NCBI RefSeq assembly: GCF_009832745.1
Contig: NZ_VRMJ01000046.1
Location: 1 to 64,000, forward strand
DNA: 64,000 bases
Direction of reading: 5' to 3'
From: Polaribacter septentrionalilitoris
GTDB taxonomy: Bacteria > Bacteroidota > Bacteroidia > Flavobacteriales > Flavobacteriaceae
The translations under genes were made by a program, and so were the position numbers. Numbering within the stretch: position 1 is the stretch's first letter; the number at the start of each line of letters is the position of its first letter. Positions 37,430-47,407 of this stretch are shown here, piece after piece. The notes under the pieces are model-generated. The model was given only the letters and a program-made list of their open reading frames with translations, had not been told where the DNA came from and did no database searches.

Positions 37430-39826
37430 TTAACGCAACTTAAACTCTCCTTTTAGTTTGATATCAACAGAAGAAGCTCCAATGTTTACTTTAAATACGC
37501 CTGGTTCAACAATCCATGTATTATCTAAACCTAGCATTTCTAAATCGCGCTTGGGATTAATGGTAAATGTTACTTTACGAGATTCCCTTTTTTTTAAGGT
37601 TACTCGTTTAAAACCGCGCAGCAATTGGTCAAATGGAGACACAGAAGCTATTTGGTCTCTAAGATATAATTGTACCACCTCATCACCATTACGATTTCCC
37701 GTATTTTTAATGGTACAACTTATGGTAATGGTATCGTTTACGGAAGGATTCGCAGGACTTATCTTTAAATCGTTATACTCAAAAGATGTGTAACTTAAAC
37801 CATGCCCAAAGTGATACAACGGATTGACCAAGCGTGTTTGTCCCCATCCATTTGGATCATTCTTTTTACTTTGTCCACCCCAAGCTTTTACACGGTATGG
37901 AAATGCCATTGGCAATTGCCCTACAGTACTTGGAAAAGTAACAGGTAGTTTTCCTCCTGGATTATAATCGCCAAATAAGGTTTCGGCAACTGCTTTTCCT
38001 ACTTTTTCACCACCAAACCAACTTACGATTATACCTGGCACATACTGGTCTGTCCAGTTGATAGAAGCCGCACGACCAATCATTAATACAACAGTTACAG
38101 GCTTTCCTGATTTTACCATTTCTTGAATTAATAAACTTTGGTGTCCTGGTAAATTAAGTGAAGTTCTAGAATGCGCTTCTCCTGTAGTGAAATGATCGTC
38201 TCCCACAACAACTACAATAGCATCTGCTAACTTTGCTTTTTCTTTGGCTTCATTAAGTTCTGCCAACTCTTCTTGGTTAGGTGCTATTTGCATCACATCC
38301 GATTTTGGAAACATTGCATCTACATGATCGCAACCTTTGGCATACAATACATCTACTTTTTTTCCTAATCGTGCCTTAATCCCTTTTAAAGGCGTAATTA
38401 CTTTTGATAGCCCTGGCCCGTACTTGCTAATCATTGGTTTTACATGGTTGGCGTTAGGTCCGGTTACTAATAATGTCTTGATTTTTTTAGCATTTAAAGG
38501 CAACGCCTCATCCTGATTTTTTAAAAGTACGATAGACTTTCTAGCCGCTTCTAAAGTAATAGCTTCATGTTCCTTATTATGCACAATACTTTCCGCTTTA
38601 TCGGCATCAACAAAAGGCGTATCAAAAAGTCCTAATTTAAATTTTACACGTAACACATTAGCTACTCTAGCGTTTACGGTTTCTTCTGTAACTTTTCCTT
38701 GCTTTACAGCATCACGTAAGGGCTGTACCAAATCTTCCATTTTTTTAAAATCGGTACGTACATTAAGCCCTGCGTTGTAAGCTTTGGCTATGGCATCAAC
38801 AACGGTTGGTTCTGTTTTATGTTTGGTATATTGCCAAAAATCTGCGCCACTATCTGAAACCACATAACCTTTAAAACCGTATTGGTTTCTTAACAATTCA
38901 GTTAAAAAATAATGACTTCCTGTTACAGGAACACCATCGTAGGTATTTAAAGAACTCATGGTACCCATCACATCAGTTTCTGTAAATACTTTGCGAAATG
39001 GTGCTAACAATAACTCGTGCATATCGCGAAAAGGTACTTGAGGATCAGTACGTCCCCCTCCATCACGTCCACCACTAGGAATACTATACGCTGCAAAATG
39101 TTTTACAGTGGATGCCATGCCCACAGATTGAATACCATTGACCTGTGCTTTTCCCATCTCACCTACTAAAAATGGATCTTCTCCATAACACTCTACCGCG
39201 CGTCCCCATCTTGGATCTCTACTTACATCTAATATTGGAGAATACACGTTAGTATAACCTACAGCTTTTCCTTCTCTACCTGTTACCATACCTACACGTT
39301 TTACCAAATCTAAATCCCAAGTGGCTCCTATCCCTGTTTGGTTTGGAAAATTAGAGGCGTTGATATACCCCACACCGCGAATGCCTTCGCAAGTAAAATC
39401 AACTGGGATTCCCAAACGTGTTTCCTCTAAAAACCATGCTTGAATTTCATTCATTAATTCTGCGTGTTCTTTAAAACCGAGATACGGTTTAATACCTCCA
39501 CGTCCATTCATGTGCTCGTCTAAATTACCCGCGCCATCTTTCCAGATGCGTTTTTTCCAATCTTCTGTAGGATGTATGTCTTTAATGACTCTTTTGTATC
39601 CGTAAATAGTTCCAAACTGACAGGTTTTTTCATCTAATGTCATTTGAGACAATAGGTCATCTACACGTTTATCTATGGGTGCATTCGGATTTTCGTAGAC
39701 ATCCATTTTCCCATTTTTGTTCAAATCATTCCACCCTTTTTTATAGATTTTAGATTTTGTCTGCGCTATACTTAGTGTTGAAAATAAAAGTAGTAAGTAG
39801 CTTATGGTAAAAAGTTTTTGTTTCAT
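37430..39826 (-). CDS. GH3 beta-glycosidase (glucosidase/xylosidase-type)
   Basis: Secreted GH3 enzyme of 798 residues. I start it at the ATG at 39826, giving MKQKLFTISYLLLLFSTLSIAQ as signal peptide; an upstream in-frame TTG is unlikely. The TIM-barrel contains RDPRWGRAVECYGEDP and VKHFAAY (near 241), and GYVVSDSGADF near residue 321 gives the catalytic nucleophile Asp. The alpha/beta sandwich domain has GPNANHVKPMI and VVVGDDHFTTGEAHSR, where the acid/base is expected. A fibronectin-like domain ends the protein. Such enzymes release beta-linked xylose or glucose; in an ulvan-type locus xylose release would fit, but this is inference. Confidence 0.95.
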   Translation of the reverse strand: MKQKLFTISYLLLLFSTLSIAQTKSKIYKKGWNDLNKNGKMDVYENPNAPIDKRVDDLLSQMTLDEKTCQFGTIYGYKRVIKDIHPTEDWKKRIWKDGAGNLDEHMNGRGGIKPYLGFKEHAELMNEIQAWFLEETRLGIPVDFTCEGIRGVGYINASNFPNQTGIGATWDLDLVKRVGMVTGREGKAVGYTNVYSPILDVSRDPRWGRAVECYGEDPFLVGEMGKAQVNGIQSVGMASTVKHFAAYSIPSGGRDGGGRTDPQVPFRDMHELLLAPFRKVFTETDVMGTMSSLNTYDGVPVTGSHYFLTELLRNQYGFKGYVVSDSGADFWQYTKHKTEPTVVDAIAKAYNAGLNVRTDFKKMEDLVQPLRDAVKQGKVTEETVNARVANVLRVKFKLGLFDTPFVDADKAESIVHNKEHEAITLEAARKSIVLLKNQDEALPLNAKKIKTLLVTGPNANHVKPMISKYGPGLSKVITPLKGIKARLGKKVDVLYAKGCDHVDAMFPKSDVMQIAPNQEELAELNEAKEKAKLADAIVVVVGDDHFTTGEAHSRTSLNLPGHQSLLIQEMVKSGKPVTVVLMIGRAASINWTDQYVPGIIVSWFGGEKVGKAVAETLFGDYNPGGKLPVTFPSTVGQLPMAFPYRVKAWGGQSKKNDPNGWGQTRLVNPLYHFGHGLSYTSFEYNDLKISPANPSVNDTITISCTIKNTGNRNGDEVVQLYLRDQIASVSPFDQLLRGFKRVTLKKRESRKVTFTINPKRDLEMLGLDNTWIVEPGVFKVNIGASSVDIKLKGEFKLR

Positions 39827-39917
39827 TTTATTTTTATTTTCTTTCAACTTAAAATTGAAATTGCTTTAATACTTGGGAACTCATTTGATATGATTTATCC
39901 CAAAATAAGGTTCTCTA

Positions 39918-41330
39918 TTAACAAATACGAACCACTCGTAAATTTAAAATATTTCCAAATTTTTCTATTTTGTTGGCAATATGTCCTACCCCGATAGCAC
40001 AATGATGCGATGGCCCTTGTTTAGACCATTCGTTCATAAATGCTCTGGCTCCAATTGAAAAACGATAACGACTGTTTGTGTTACCTATTTGTAATACAGG
40101 CCCTTCTACAGATTCGCCTTCAGCCACTAACAAGAACACATCATCTTTACCTTCAACAACAGACAAGAGTGTAACTGGTCCATGCTTTACAGTCATTTGA
40201 ATAGACAAACCTTTACCTGGTTTTCCATGATAGACTGGTAATGGCACTAATTGAACATTGCCTTCTGCTATCGCAAAATGTGCAGGTCCATCGTGTCCTA
40301 ACATTACAATATCATCATTAAAATCCATTGCATAAAACTCAGAGAATGAACCACCAACACCAAAGGCATCCATAATTTTCATGGCTTGGGCATTCTTCAC
40401 TTCATACTCGCCTGCTACAGGGACATTTTTACCAGTTAATAAGGTGTTTCCAGCAATAACTGAAGTTACTATATTTTCATATGCATTGGCATTTTCTCCT
40501 TCATAATAATAGGCTAAAGAACCCAAATCGTGATTGTCTACTAATTTATCTAAGGCGATTGATGTTTTTGCTGCACGAATTAATTCGGCATCTTCACAAG
40601 TATCAATCACTTCAAATGTGGTTTTAAATTCATTTAATTTGTCATCAACCTCAGCTTGGGTAACCGCATCTCTATACTTTTTAACTTCACACATTTCAAC
40701 AATTTCTATGTGTGTTCCAAAGGCTGAAGATTGTTTGGTTAAATCGGAATATACATCTAACATTCCTGCATAATAATGCCCTAAAACACCTAACCTATTA
40801 TTTTGCATTATAGATGCAACTTTGGCAGCATCTATCCAATCCTGAATGTCGTCCCAAACGACTTGTTCTCCCAAATATCCTGTAACAAATTCATAATCAA
40901 TTCCTGCACGATTAAATACATTCGCAAATTCTGGAACAGAACACGCCTGACAATGCGCCAACCACTCTCCTGTCATTTTTCCACGATCTCCCAGAGCATT
41001 AAAACTGTCATAATTTATGGCTGCAACTGGTTGTATGTTTAAAATAACCACAGGGCATTTTACTTTTTGCACAACCGGTAATACTGTTGATGATAAGGCA
41101 TACGTTGATATATACAAAAACAATATATCTACGTCTTCTTTTTTAAGTACCTCTGCTTTTTCTCTTGCAACCACAGGAGAATCTACCAAACCAACATTTA
41201 CAACTTCGGCACCAAAATTTTCCATTTTAGTAGCGATTTGTTGTTGATAACCTTCTAAACGTTCTAACAGTCCTTCAAACTGTGGCCAATAGGTATCTAA
41301 ACCTATTCCAAATAATCCTACTTTTATCAT
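39918..41330 (-). CDS. L-fucose/L-arabinose-isomerase-like sugar isomerase
   Basis: Cytoplasmic protein of 470 residues without signal peptide. It has the fucose/arabinose isomerase fold pattern: an N-terminal Rossmann-like region (VGLFGIGLDTYWPQF, NVGLVDSP, DILFLYISTYALS) and a C-terminal region with YYYEGENANAYE, GHDGPAHFAI and HHCAIGVGH that could supply the Glu and His metal ligands. Conversion of an aldose such as L-rhamnose, L-fucose or L-arabinose to its ketose is expected. RhaT in the neighbouring unit makes L-rhamnose or a derivative an attractive substrate, but canonical RhaA is a different family. It follows the sulfatase at 41345 by 14 bp, so it is in the same operon. Confidence 0.85.
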   Translation of the reverse strand: MIKVGLFGIGLDTYWPQFEGLLERLEGYQQQIATKMENFGAEVVNVGLVDSPVVAREKAEVLKKEDVDILFLYISTYALSSTVLPVVQKVKCPVVILNIQPVAAINYDSFNALGDRGKMTGEWLAHCQACSVPEFANVFNRAGIDYEFVTGYLGEQVVWDDIQDWIDAAKVASIMQNNRLGVLGHYYAGMLDVYSDLTKQSSAFGTHIEIVEMCEVKKYRDAVTQAEVDDKLNEFKTTFEVIDTCEDAELIRAAKTSIALDKLVDNHDLGSLAYYYEGENANAYENIVTSVIAGNTLLTGKNVPVAGEYEVKNAQAMKIMDAFGVGGSFSEFYAMDFNDDIVMLGHDGPAHFAIAEGNVQLVPLPVYHGKPGKGLSIQMTVKHGPVTLLSVVEGKDDVFLLVAEGESVEGPVLQIGNTNSRYRFSIGARAFMNEWSKQGPSHHCAIGVGHIANKIEKFGNILNLRVVRIC

Positions 41331-41344
41331 TATTTTATTTATTT

Positions 41345-42799
41345 TTACTTTAGATTTAACCTAGACCTTAACTTCACTTTTAACTCCTCAACTAATTCTG
41401 GATATTCTTCAGCTATATTCTTGGTTTCCTTTTCTTCAGTGGTGTGGTCGTATAATTCTACATACCCATCTTTATGAAGTGTCATCCTATGTGTTTCCGT
41501 TCTAATGGTTGAAGCTTTATTTGTGTATGCTATAGCTGTATGACCATCGGTATTCGGATTAACCAATATATCTTTAAGCGATTCTCCTTGAATATAATTT
41601 GGCTTATCAATACCTGTTAAATCACATAAAGTAGGGAAAAGATCGAGGGTTTCAACGACAGCATCCGTATTAGATCCTGACTGTTCCATCCCAGGGTAGT
41701 GAATGATTAGAGGAGAATGCAAGGACTCTTCAAACAAACTATGTTTCCCCCAAACGGAGTGCTCTCCCAAGTGCCAACCGTGGTCGCCCCAAAGCACCAC
41801 AATGGTATTCTTATCCGCACCTGTTCTTTTCAGTTCGGCTAAAACTTTACCAACTTGAGCATCGGCATAACTCACACAAGCGGCATAATGACGGCGCACA
41901 TCATTCGCAAAATCAACATCTTTATTAGGATTTTTACCCCAACGATTGTATTTCATAAATTCACCAGATCCATGCCATGTTGTTCTTCCTTTCGGTTTTT
42001 GAGGGTGTTTTATTTCGGGAAGGTCAACACCATCATACCTATCATAATATGTTTTTGGTGCACCAAAAGGCAGATGTGGTTTAATAATTCCAACAGCAAG
42101 AAAATATGGTTTTTCATTATTACTTGCCAGTTCGCGCAGCTGCTTTAAAGCTTCATCGGCAATTGCTCCATCTGGATAAATGTTATCATTCCCTTCTACC
42201 GTTTGAAAAACGTCCATACCACCTCTTGTTACCCGAATCTCTCCATTAGCTAATCCGTGCATCATCCCACGCGGATGTTGCCATTCCGCAACTGGCATCA
42301 AATGTCTATCCCATGCATTTGGCATTTCAATTTTTGTACTATCATTCCAATTTTTACCACCTCTTCCTCCAGGGTGATGAGATACTTTCCCGACTGAAAC
42401 TGTTGTATAACCATGTGCTTTAAACCACTCTGGCATACTTTGTTTTGTTTCTTCTTTGCCATTTTTTATTTTCTTTGCTCTAAGAAAAAGTGCGTTATTT
42501 CCATAATGCCCATATTGTCCTGTTAATAAGGTATATCGAGATGGACCGCAACTTGGGGCGTTTACAAAATGTTTCTGAAATTTAATTCCTTTTTCCGCTA
42601 AAGCATCAATATTAGGTGAGCTAATATACTTTGCTCCAAAACTCTTTAATTCTGGACGAAGGTCATCCACACAAATAAGTAGCACATTTGGCTTTTGAAC
42701 AATTTGTTCTTTTTGACAACTCGTTATCATAAAAAAAGATAACGCCGCACAAATTAACGGTATTGTCTTTTTAAGGTTCATCATTATATTTTTTATCAT
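41345..42799 (-). CDS. S1-family sulfatase, iduronate-2-sulfatase-like
   Basis: Sulfatase of about 484 residues. The lipoprotein signal ends in [18 protein letters not shown] (metal), NAPSCGPSR near residue 82 (formylglycine Cys), [24 protein letters not shown] and [22 protein letters not shown] are all typical of the iduronate-2-sulfatase group (S1_7 by resemblance). It would fit removal of a 2-O-sulfate, for example from a uronic acid or rhamnose. The ATGs at 42799, 42784 and 42781 are all possible starts; I use the first ATG because the still earlier frame begins with TTG. It is 32 bp after the enolase-like gene. Confidence 0.92.
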   Translation of the reverse strand: MIKNIMMNLKKTIPLICAALSFFMITSCQKEQIVQKPNVLLICVDDLRPELKSFGAKYISSPNIDALAEKGIKFQKHFVNAPSCGPSRYTLLTGQYGHYGNNALFLRAKKIKNGKEETKQSMPEWFKAHGYTTVSVGKVSHHPGGRGGKNWNDSTKIEMPNAWDRHLMPVAEWQHPRGMMHGLANGEIRVTRGGMDVFQTVEGNDNIYPDGAIADEALKQLRELASNNEKPYFLAVGIIKPHLPFGAPKTYYDRYDGVDLPEIKHPQKPKGRTTWHGSGEFMKYNRWGKNPNKDVDFANDVRRHYAACVSYADAQVGKVLAELKRTGADKNTIVVLWGDHGWHLGEHSVWGKHSLFEESLHSPLIIHYPGMEQSGSNTDAVVETLDLFPTLCDLTGIDKPNYIQGESLKDILVNPNTDGHTAIAYTNKASTIRTETHRMTLHKDGYVELYDHTTEEKETKNIAEEYPELVEELKVKLRSRLNLK

Positions 42800-42831
42800 T
42801 TTCAATATTCTTTTAAAAATTTGTATTTATG

Positions 42832-44061
42832 TTAAACTTCTATATACAATTCACTTACTTTTTTCAAACGGTCTGTATCTATTTCTAGTCCAAAACCAGG
42901 TGATGGTTTAAAGGAATAATATCCATTGGGTTCCTTTTTTGTAGCAGCGCTTTGCAAACATTCTAAATAGTTTTTAGAATCTTCTTTTTTCTCAATGGCT
43001 TCTACCCAAGTGGCTCCAACGCCTATTGCTATTTGTTGCCACGCAGAACAAGCTGGACCCACCAAACTATCATCACCTATCATTACTTTTGCATCTATTT
43101 CCTTTACTTTATGCGCTAATTTTGCTGTGTGGGTTAAACTTCCCATTGTAGAGGGATGCAGATTATAAATATGTCCCATTCCTTTTTGTATTGTGTTGAT
43201 GCCTTTCCAAGCAGGACGCATAGGCGCATCTGGAATCAAGTTTAAATCACCCACCATTTCTTGCAATTGTATCCATTGTTTTGTTTTTAAATGTGCTGGA
43301 TCTTCAATAGCATTTAGTCCATTAGCTTTAAAACGATCTAAAATCCCTTTTAATTCGTCTAATGATTTCCACTTTTTATAGCCTTTATTCACGTCTGAAA
43401 TTACTACAGCTTCATCTCCTAAAACATCTCTAATCGTATTTAACAACTTCATATCCACTTTTTCATCACCATACATTTTAAATTTCATATGATGTGCAAG
43501 ATTTTGTTCGATACTTTTTTCAGCTTCTTCTCTAACTTTTTTCTCGTCCTTATCTAGAATGCAATACAGCCCTGAAACTGGATTTATTCCTGTTAATCCC
43601 AACAATTCAACAGCAGATTTGTTTTGTAGTCTTCCTGATACATCTAAAAGTGCCATATCTAAAGACTCTAGCATTTTTAGAGAGCGTTTTGAACCCAAAA
43701 CTTGCTCTGATGCTAAAAATTTTTGAGCTTCACCTAAAGTCATTCCTTTAAATTGCTTTAAATAATTTACCCAAGCCGTTGGTTTAAAATCTGGATTGTT
43801 TTTGGATGCTGGTGTTTCTGTCCAACCATAAAAATCACCTGCAGATATTTTAATAAATAAATGTTGACGGTTGTGCCAAGTTCCCCAAGAAAAATAACGA
43901 GGTATGTTAATATCGTATCGAAATATTTCGATTTTTGTAATGTTTTCGTTTAAATATTCATTTCCATTTTTACTTGCACAAGCAGATAAAAGAGGATATA
44001 TAGAACCAACAATACCTAATGCTGACAAACTTTTTATAAAATCGCGTCTATTTGTTTCCAT
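42832..44061 (-). CDS. Exported enolase-superfamily (mandelate racemase/MLE-type) enzyme
   Basis: Enolase-superfamily protein of 409 residues. The ATG at 44061 gives METNRRDFIKSLSALG, a twin-arginine-like signal followed by LLSAC (Cys28), suggesting Tat export and lipid anchoring. The MKFKMYG segment near residue 190 is the KxK motif, VISDVN (Asp near 220), IEDP (Glu near 250) and IPDAP (Asp near 277) are the metal ligands. Known members dehydrate sugar acids such as L-rhamnonate or L-fuconate, or racemise/cycloisomerise acids, usually in the cytoplasm. Export of such an enzyme is unusual and suggests action on a periplasmic sugar acid or oligosaccharide end. It is 10 bp after a sulfatase in the same operon. 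Confidence 0.85.
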   Translation of the reverse strand: METNRRDFIKSLSALGIVGSIYPLLSACASKNGNEYLNENITKIEIFRYDINIPRYFSWGTWHNRQHLFIKISAGDFYGWTETPASKNNPDFKPTAWVNYLKQFKGMTLGEAQKFLASEQVLGSKRSLKMLESLDMALLDVSGRLQNKSAVELLGLTGINPVSGLYCILDKDEKKVREEAEKSIEQNLAHHMKFKMYGDEKVDMKLLNTIRDVLGDEAVVISDVNKGYKKWKSLDELKGILDRFKANGLNAIEDPAHLKTKQWIQLQEMVGDLNLIPDAPMRPAWKGINTIQKGMGHIYNLHPSTMGSLTHTAKLAHKVKEIDAKVMIGDDSLVGPACSAWQQIAIGVGATWVEAIEKKEDSKNYLECLQSAATKKEPNGYYSFKPSPGFGLEIDTDRLKKVSELYIEV

Positions 44062-44071
44062 AATGTTTTTT

Positions 44072-45532
44072 TTACCAAGGATCATTCATAGAAGTTAACA
44101 ATGTAGCTAACTCCGTTTTCATTTTATTATCTAAAGTTGGATTTTCTCCCCAAATATTTTTCATTTGATACGGGTCTTTAGCATCGTTATAGAGGTAGTG
44201 AAATTTATTCCCATTTTCGTGTTTCACCACAGCATAGGTATAGTCTTTCGTTCTAAAACCTCTAGCATCGCCTTTTGAAGCAAAACTTTTTCCTCCAAAA
44301 TACAATTGCTTTTCTGGTCTGTTTACGGGTTTATCAAAAAATAAATCCGCATAATTTTCACCATCAACCACGTTTGGTATTTTATTTTCAAGTCCCATTA
44401 AACCTAATATAGTGGGCATATAATCTGGTACGCTTAATAAAATATCGTCGGTTTTTGGTTTTACTTTTTTTGGATAATGCACAATTAAAGGAATTTTATA
44501 CGCTTCTTTAAACCATACATTTTTATGCATCAATCCTTGACTTCCTAACATTTCTCCGTGATCTGCCGAAAATACGATAATGGTATTTTCATACAATCCT
44601 GCTTCTTTTAGTTTTGTAATCACACGTCCTATTTGATCATCAACTCCGTTTACTGAAGCAAAATAATCGGTAGCCTGATCTAAGCGTTTTTCTACACCAT
44701 GATCGCCTCTTTTTAATTCATAATTGTCATCAAACTGCACATTGGGACGATTTAAAACATCTTTATGAGTCATCCCTTCATAGCGTTTTCTATAGCGTTC
44801 GGGTACTTGTTTGAACGGTGTATGAGGTGGATTTATAGACCAAAACAGGGCAAAAGGCTCCTCAGATTTTCGTTGCTTTTCATTATTTTTAAGATAATCA
44901 ATAATAACATCTGCTTCGTGTTCTGCAGACCATTTTTTGATATATGTTTTTTCATCTTCTTTGGCATCGGTTGTCCAATAATAAGGTGCATTATGTCTAT
45001 TGTGAGTTCCGTAAGCATACCAAAAAGAAAAACCGTGTCTACGATCTGGAGAGCACCAAGTATCCCAAACCCTTTTTACATCTGGTGGTGTAGGTTCTGG
45101 CCCATCTAAATGCCATTTACCAACATAGCCTGCACTATAGCCATTTTCTACCAAAACATCAGAAAAACAAATTTCATCTTTCTTTAAATAATTTCCCAAC
45201 GCAGTTCTTTGAGAATTGCAATTTTCTACAACTCCTGTTGATAAAGAATAACGTCCAGTCATTAGCATCGCGCGGTACGGACTGCATAAAGGATTGTTTG
45301 AAACAGCTTCACTAAAAAACACCCCTTCTTTTGCCAATTGGTCTAAATTTGGAGTATGTACAGGATCTTCTTTTAGAAATCCTAACGATGCTTGACGATA
45401 CTGATCTGCAAAAATAAATAGTAAATTGGGTTTGGTTTTTATATTTTCTTTCTTAGGCTCGGTTTTGCAAGAGTATACACTGCATAAAACCAAACTGATA
45501 AGCGTCAATTTTTGTAATATTTTTATTTTCAT
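44072..45532 (-). CDS. S1-family sulfatase (lipoprotein)
   Basis: Sulfatase of 486 residues. The lipoprotein signal ends at Cys22. FADQYRQASLG is the metal site; CSPYR near residue 81 is a formylglycine motif with Tyr in the fourth place; YVGKWHLDG, PPHTPFKQVP and SADHGEMLGSQGLMHK complete the core. The ADQ and ADHGEMLG pattern is like choline-sulfatase or N-acetylglucosamine-6-sulfatase-type members rather than arylsulfatase A. It is the first gene of a five-gene run ending at GH3 or beyond, with 219 bp upstream in which I see no tandem CAGGAT motif. Confidence 0.92.
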   Translation of the reverse strand: MKIKILQKLTLISLVLCSVYSCKTEPKKENIKTKPNLLFIFADQYRQASLGFLKEDPVHTPNLDQLAKEGVFFSEAVSNNPLCSPYRAMLMTGRYSLSTGVVENCNSQRTALGNYLKKDEICFSDVLVENGYSAGYVGKWHLDGPEPTPPDVKRVWDTWCSPDRRHGFSFWYAYGTHNRHNAPYYWTTDAKEDEKTYIKKWSAEHEADVIIDYLKNNEKQRKSEEPFALFWSINPPHTPFKQVPERYRKRYEGMTHKDVLNRPNVQFDDNYELKRGDHGVEKRLDQATDYFASVNGVDDQIGRVITKLKEAGLYENTIIVFSADHGEMLGSQGLMHKNVWFKEAYKIPLIVHYPKKVKPKTDDILLSVPDYMPTILGLMGLENKIPNVVDGENYADLFFDKPVNRPEKQLYFGGKSFASKGDARGFRTKDYTYAVVKHENGNKFHYLYNDAKDPYQMKNIWGENPTLDNKMKTELATLLTSMNDPW

Positions 45533-45751
45533 ATTATTATGAAATTTATTTGTTTATCAATATTTTAGTTATTTAAAGTCTGTTTTAAAAGTTTATGCAC
45601 TTGGCAACAATTTAAGCACCTAAGATGTTTTCGTTTGCTTTAATAATGTATCTTCTGGTTTTTAGAGTTATAACAATTCACAAAAAAACAGTATCAAAAG
45701 AAAAAAGGTTATTCTTGATAAAAGTCACATATTTATATAGTTTTTATATTT

Positions 45752-47299
45752 TTAATAAATTATTAGTTTTTTAGTAGTATTATTTACTCTAACAAAATAA
45801 AGACCTGCCGCCTTAAATTGATTTAGTGGAATTATGGCTTGTTTTGAAAACTCTAAGGCTTCATAAACCTTAACTCCCTCAATGCTAAATACTTCAATTT
45901 TTGATTCGCTAGTTTTGAGTGTTAAATGAACATCCGATTTTGCAGGGTTGGGATATATTTCAAATTCAGAGTTATCATTTAAAGATAGTTCTGGAACTGA
46001 TAAGGTTTCATAGTATGAATCTAATTTTACAAAAGTAGCCTTTAATTGAGCTGGAGTTCCATATAAAAGAATACTTTCTTGACGAAATTTTTCATAAACA
46101 CCCGGGTTTGTAGCAGATAATATAGACCTGTCAATAAGACCTTTAAACCTTTTTCTAAAACCTATCCAAGACATTGTGGGTGTTCTATAAGGGATATCTA
46201 AATAAAGCTTTTCTAATGTTCTGTTATCTCTGTATGCTTCCGATCCATCCGATTCATTTACACCAACAACATCAAAAGTATTTATATTGGTGTCTGGTAA
46301 GTAAAAACCTAAAGCATGACCACTATTTTCATCATTGGAATCTGCCACAATAAAGTTTTGTTTATAGTTGGAGATATCGCCTTTGAAAGTCCCTTGACGT
46401 TCCACTATTTCCCATGAGTTATCATTTTTTTGAGCATACCTGTAAATCGGGTTCCATATCGCAACATCTGTTCGAATACTCCATGAATAACTAACATAAT
46501 TTAAATTAGTTGTACTTCCAGGGTGAATGCCCACTGGAAATTGCGTAGATATATCATCTTGGAGTTTTTCAGGACTCCACTTGCCAACAGCACTCAAAGC
46601 GGGGCTGTTAAATTGTCTCATGGCTGAATTGGGTAAGGTAGAAGAACGAACAAACCGATATTCTAAATAATGTCTTATAGCTGGTATATCTAAATTTAAT
46701 TTATTTTTTACATTTTGGTATTCACAATAAAAATCGAAATCACTATGAACTTCGGCAGCTTGATTTGTAAACGTTCTACCATCAATGACAACAGAAAGAT
46801 TTTCTTCCTCAATAGTATCTTGATCACTATTATTATTATCTAAGATGTGTGGATGATCAGGAACAATATTTTCCCATCGAGTATAGTCAAATTTCCCATC
46901 ACCATTGTATAAAGCACATCCTCTTGATGGGATGACGATTTTACCTTCAGCAGTTTTTACCACTTCACATACGGTTCCACCTTCATCACTAAATCCTGCC
47001 TGGGTTGGATTATATTGCCCTCCGCGAGCCAAATCTCGAATTGATGATTGTCCTCCCCGACCATAGCGTTGGGCTTGAATCCCCATAGTATTTCCAATTC
47101 CCGGAATACTAACTTCTGTAATATAGCCACCACCATTGCGATTTACTCCTAAAGTAAAATCACCAGATTGTATTGTATCGGTAATTGCTCTTCTTAATCC
47201 TATATTATCTCCAATTATTTTAAAGCTTTGACCATAAAATTTCGTAGTACAAAGTACTGTAGTTATTAATAAAAATTTTAAATAAATTTTTCTTTCCAT
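45752..47299 (-). CDS. Uncharacterised secreted beta-sandwich-like protein with T9SS domain
   Basis: A protein of 515 residues that I cannot place in a known enzyme family. Signal peptide to about residue 23. The central part begins SGDFTLGVNRNGGGYITEVSIPG, a pattern like the start of galactose-mutarotase-fold domains. It is rich in aromatic and charged residues (QAQRYGRGGQSS, FYCEYQNV, WIGFRKRFKG). The T9SS tail spans about 445-515 (EIYPNPAKSDVHLTL, ending KKLIIY). It lies 108 bp after a smaller protein (47408-48355) with a comparable N-terminal pattern. Genes around it are sulfatases and rhamnosidases, so binding or cleaving the polymer outside the cell is plausible; a lyase is one possibility. 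No firm function. Confidence 0.7.
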   Translation of the reverse strand: MERKIYLKFLLITTVLCTTKFYGQSFKIIGDNIGLRRAITDTIQSGDFTLGVNRNGGGYITEVSIPGIGNTMGIQAQRYGRGGQSSIRDLARGGQYNPTQAGFSDEGGTVCEVVKTAEGKIVIPSRGCALYNGDGKFDYTRWENIVPDHPHILDNNNSDQDTIEEENLSVVIDGRTFTNQAAEVHSDFDFYCEYQNVKNKLNLDIPAIRHYLEYRFVRSSTLPNSAMRQFNSPALSAVGKWSPEKLQDDISTQFPVGIHPGSTTNLNYVSYSWSIRTDVAIWNPIYRYAQKNDNSWEIVERQGTFKGDISNYKQNFIVADSNDENSGHALGFYLPDTNINTFDVVGVNESDGSEAYRDNRTLEKLYLDIPYRTPTMSWIGFRKRFKGLIDRSILSATNPGVYEKFRQESILLYGTPAQLKATFVKLDSYYETLSVPELSLNDNSEFEIYPNPAKSDVHLTLKTSESKIEVFSIEGVKVYEALEFSKQAIIPLNQFKAAGLYFVRVNNTTKKLIIY

Positions 47300-47407
47300 G
47301 TATTGTGTAATTTTAAGGTTTATCTAACTATTTAGATACACCATTTTCTTTCGATTCAACTTTAATTTAAACAAAAAACTTTGCCTTGAATTTCAAAAAA
47401 ACTATCA

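Noticed and set aside
45533..45751. Regulatory RNA or riboswitch in the 219-bp gap
   Set aside because: The stretch is AT-rich with no convincing conserved hairpin or motif that I can see.
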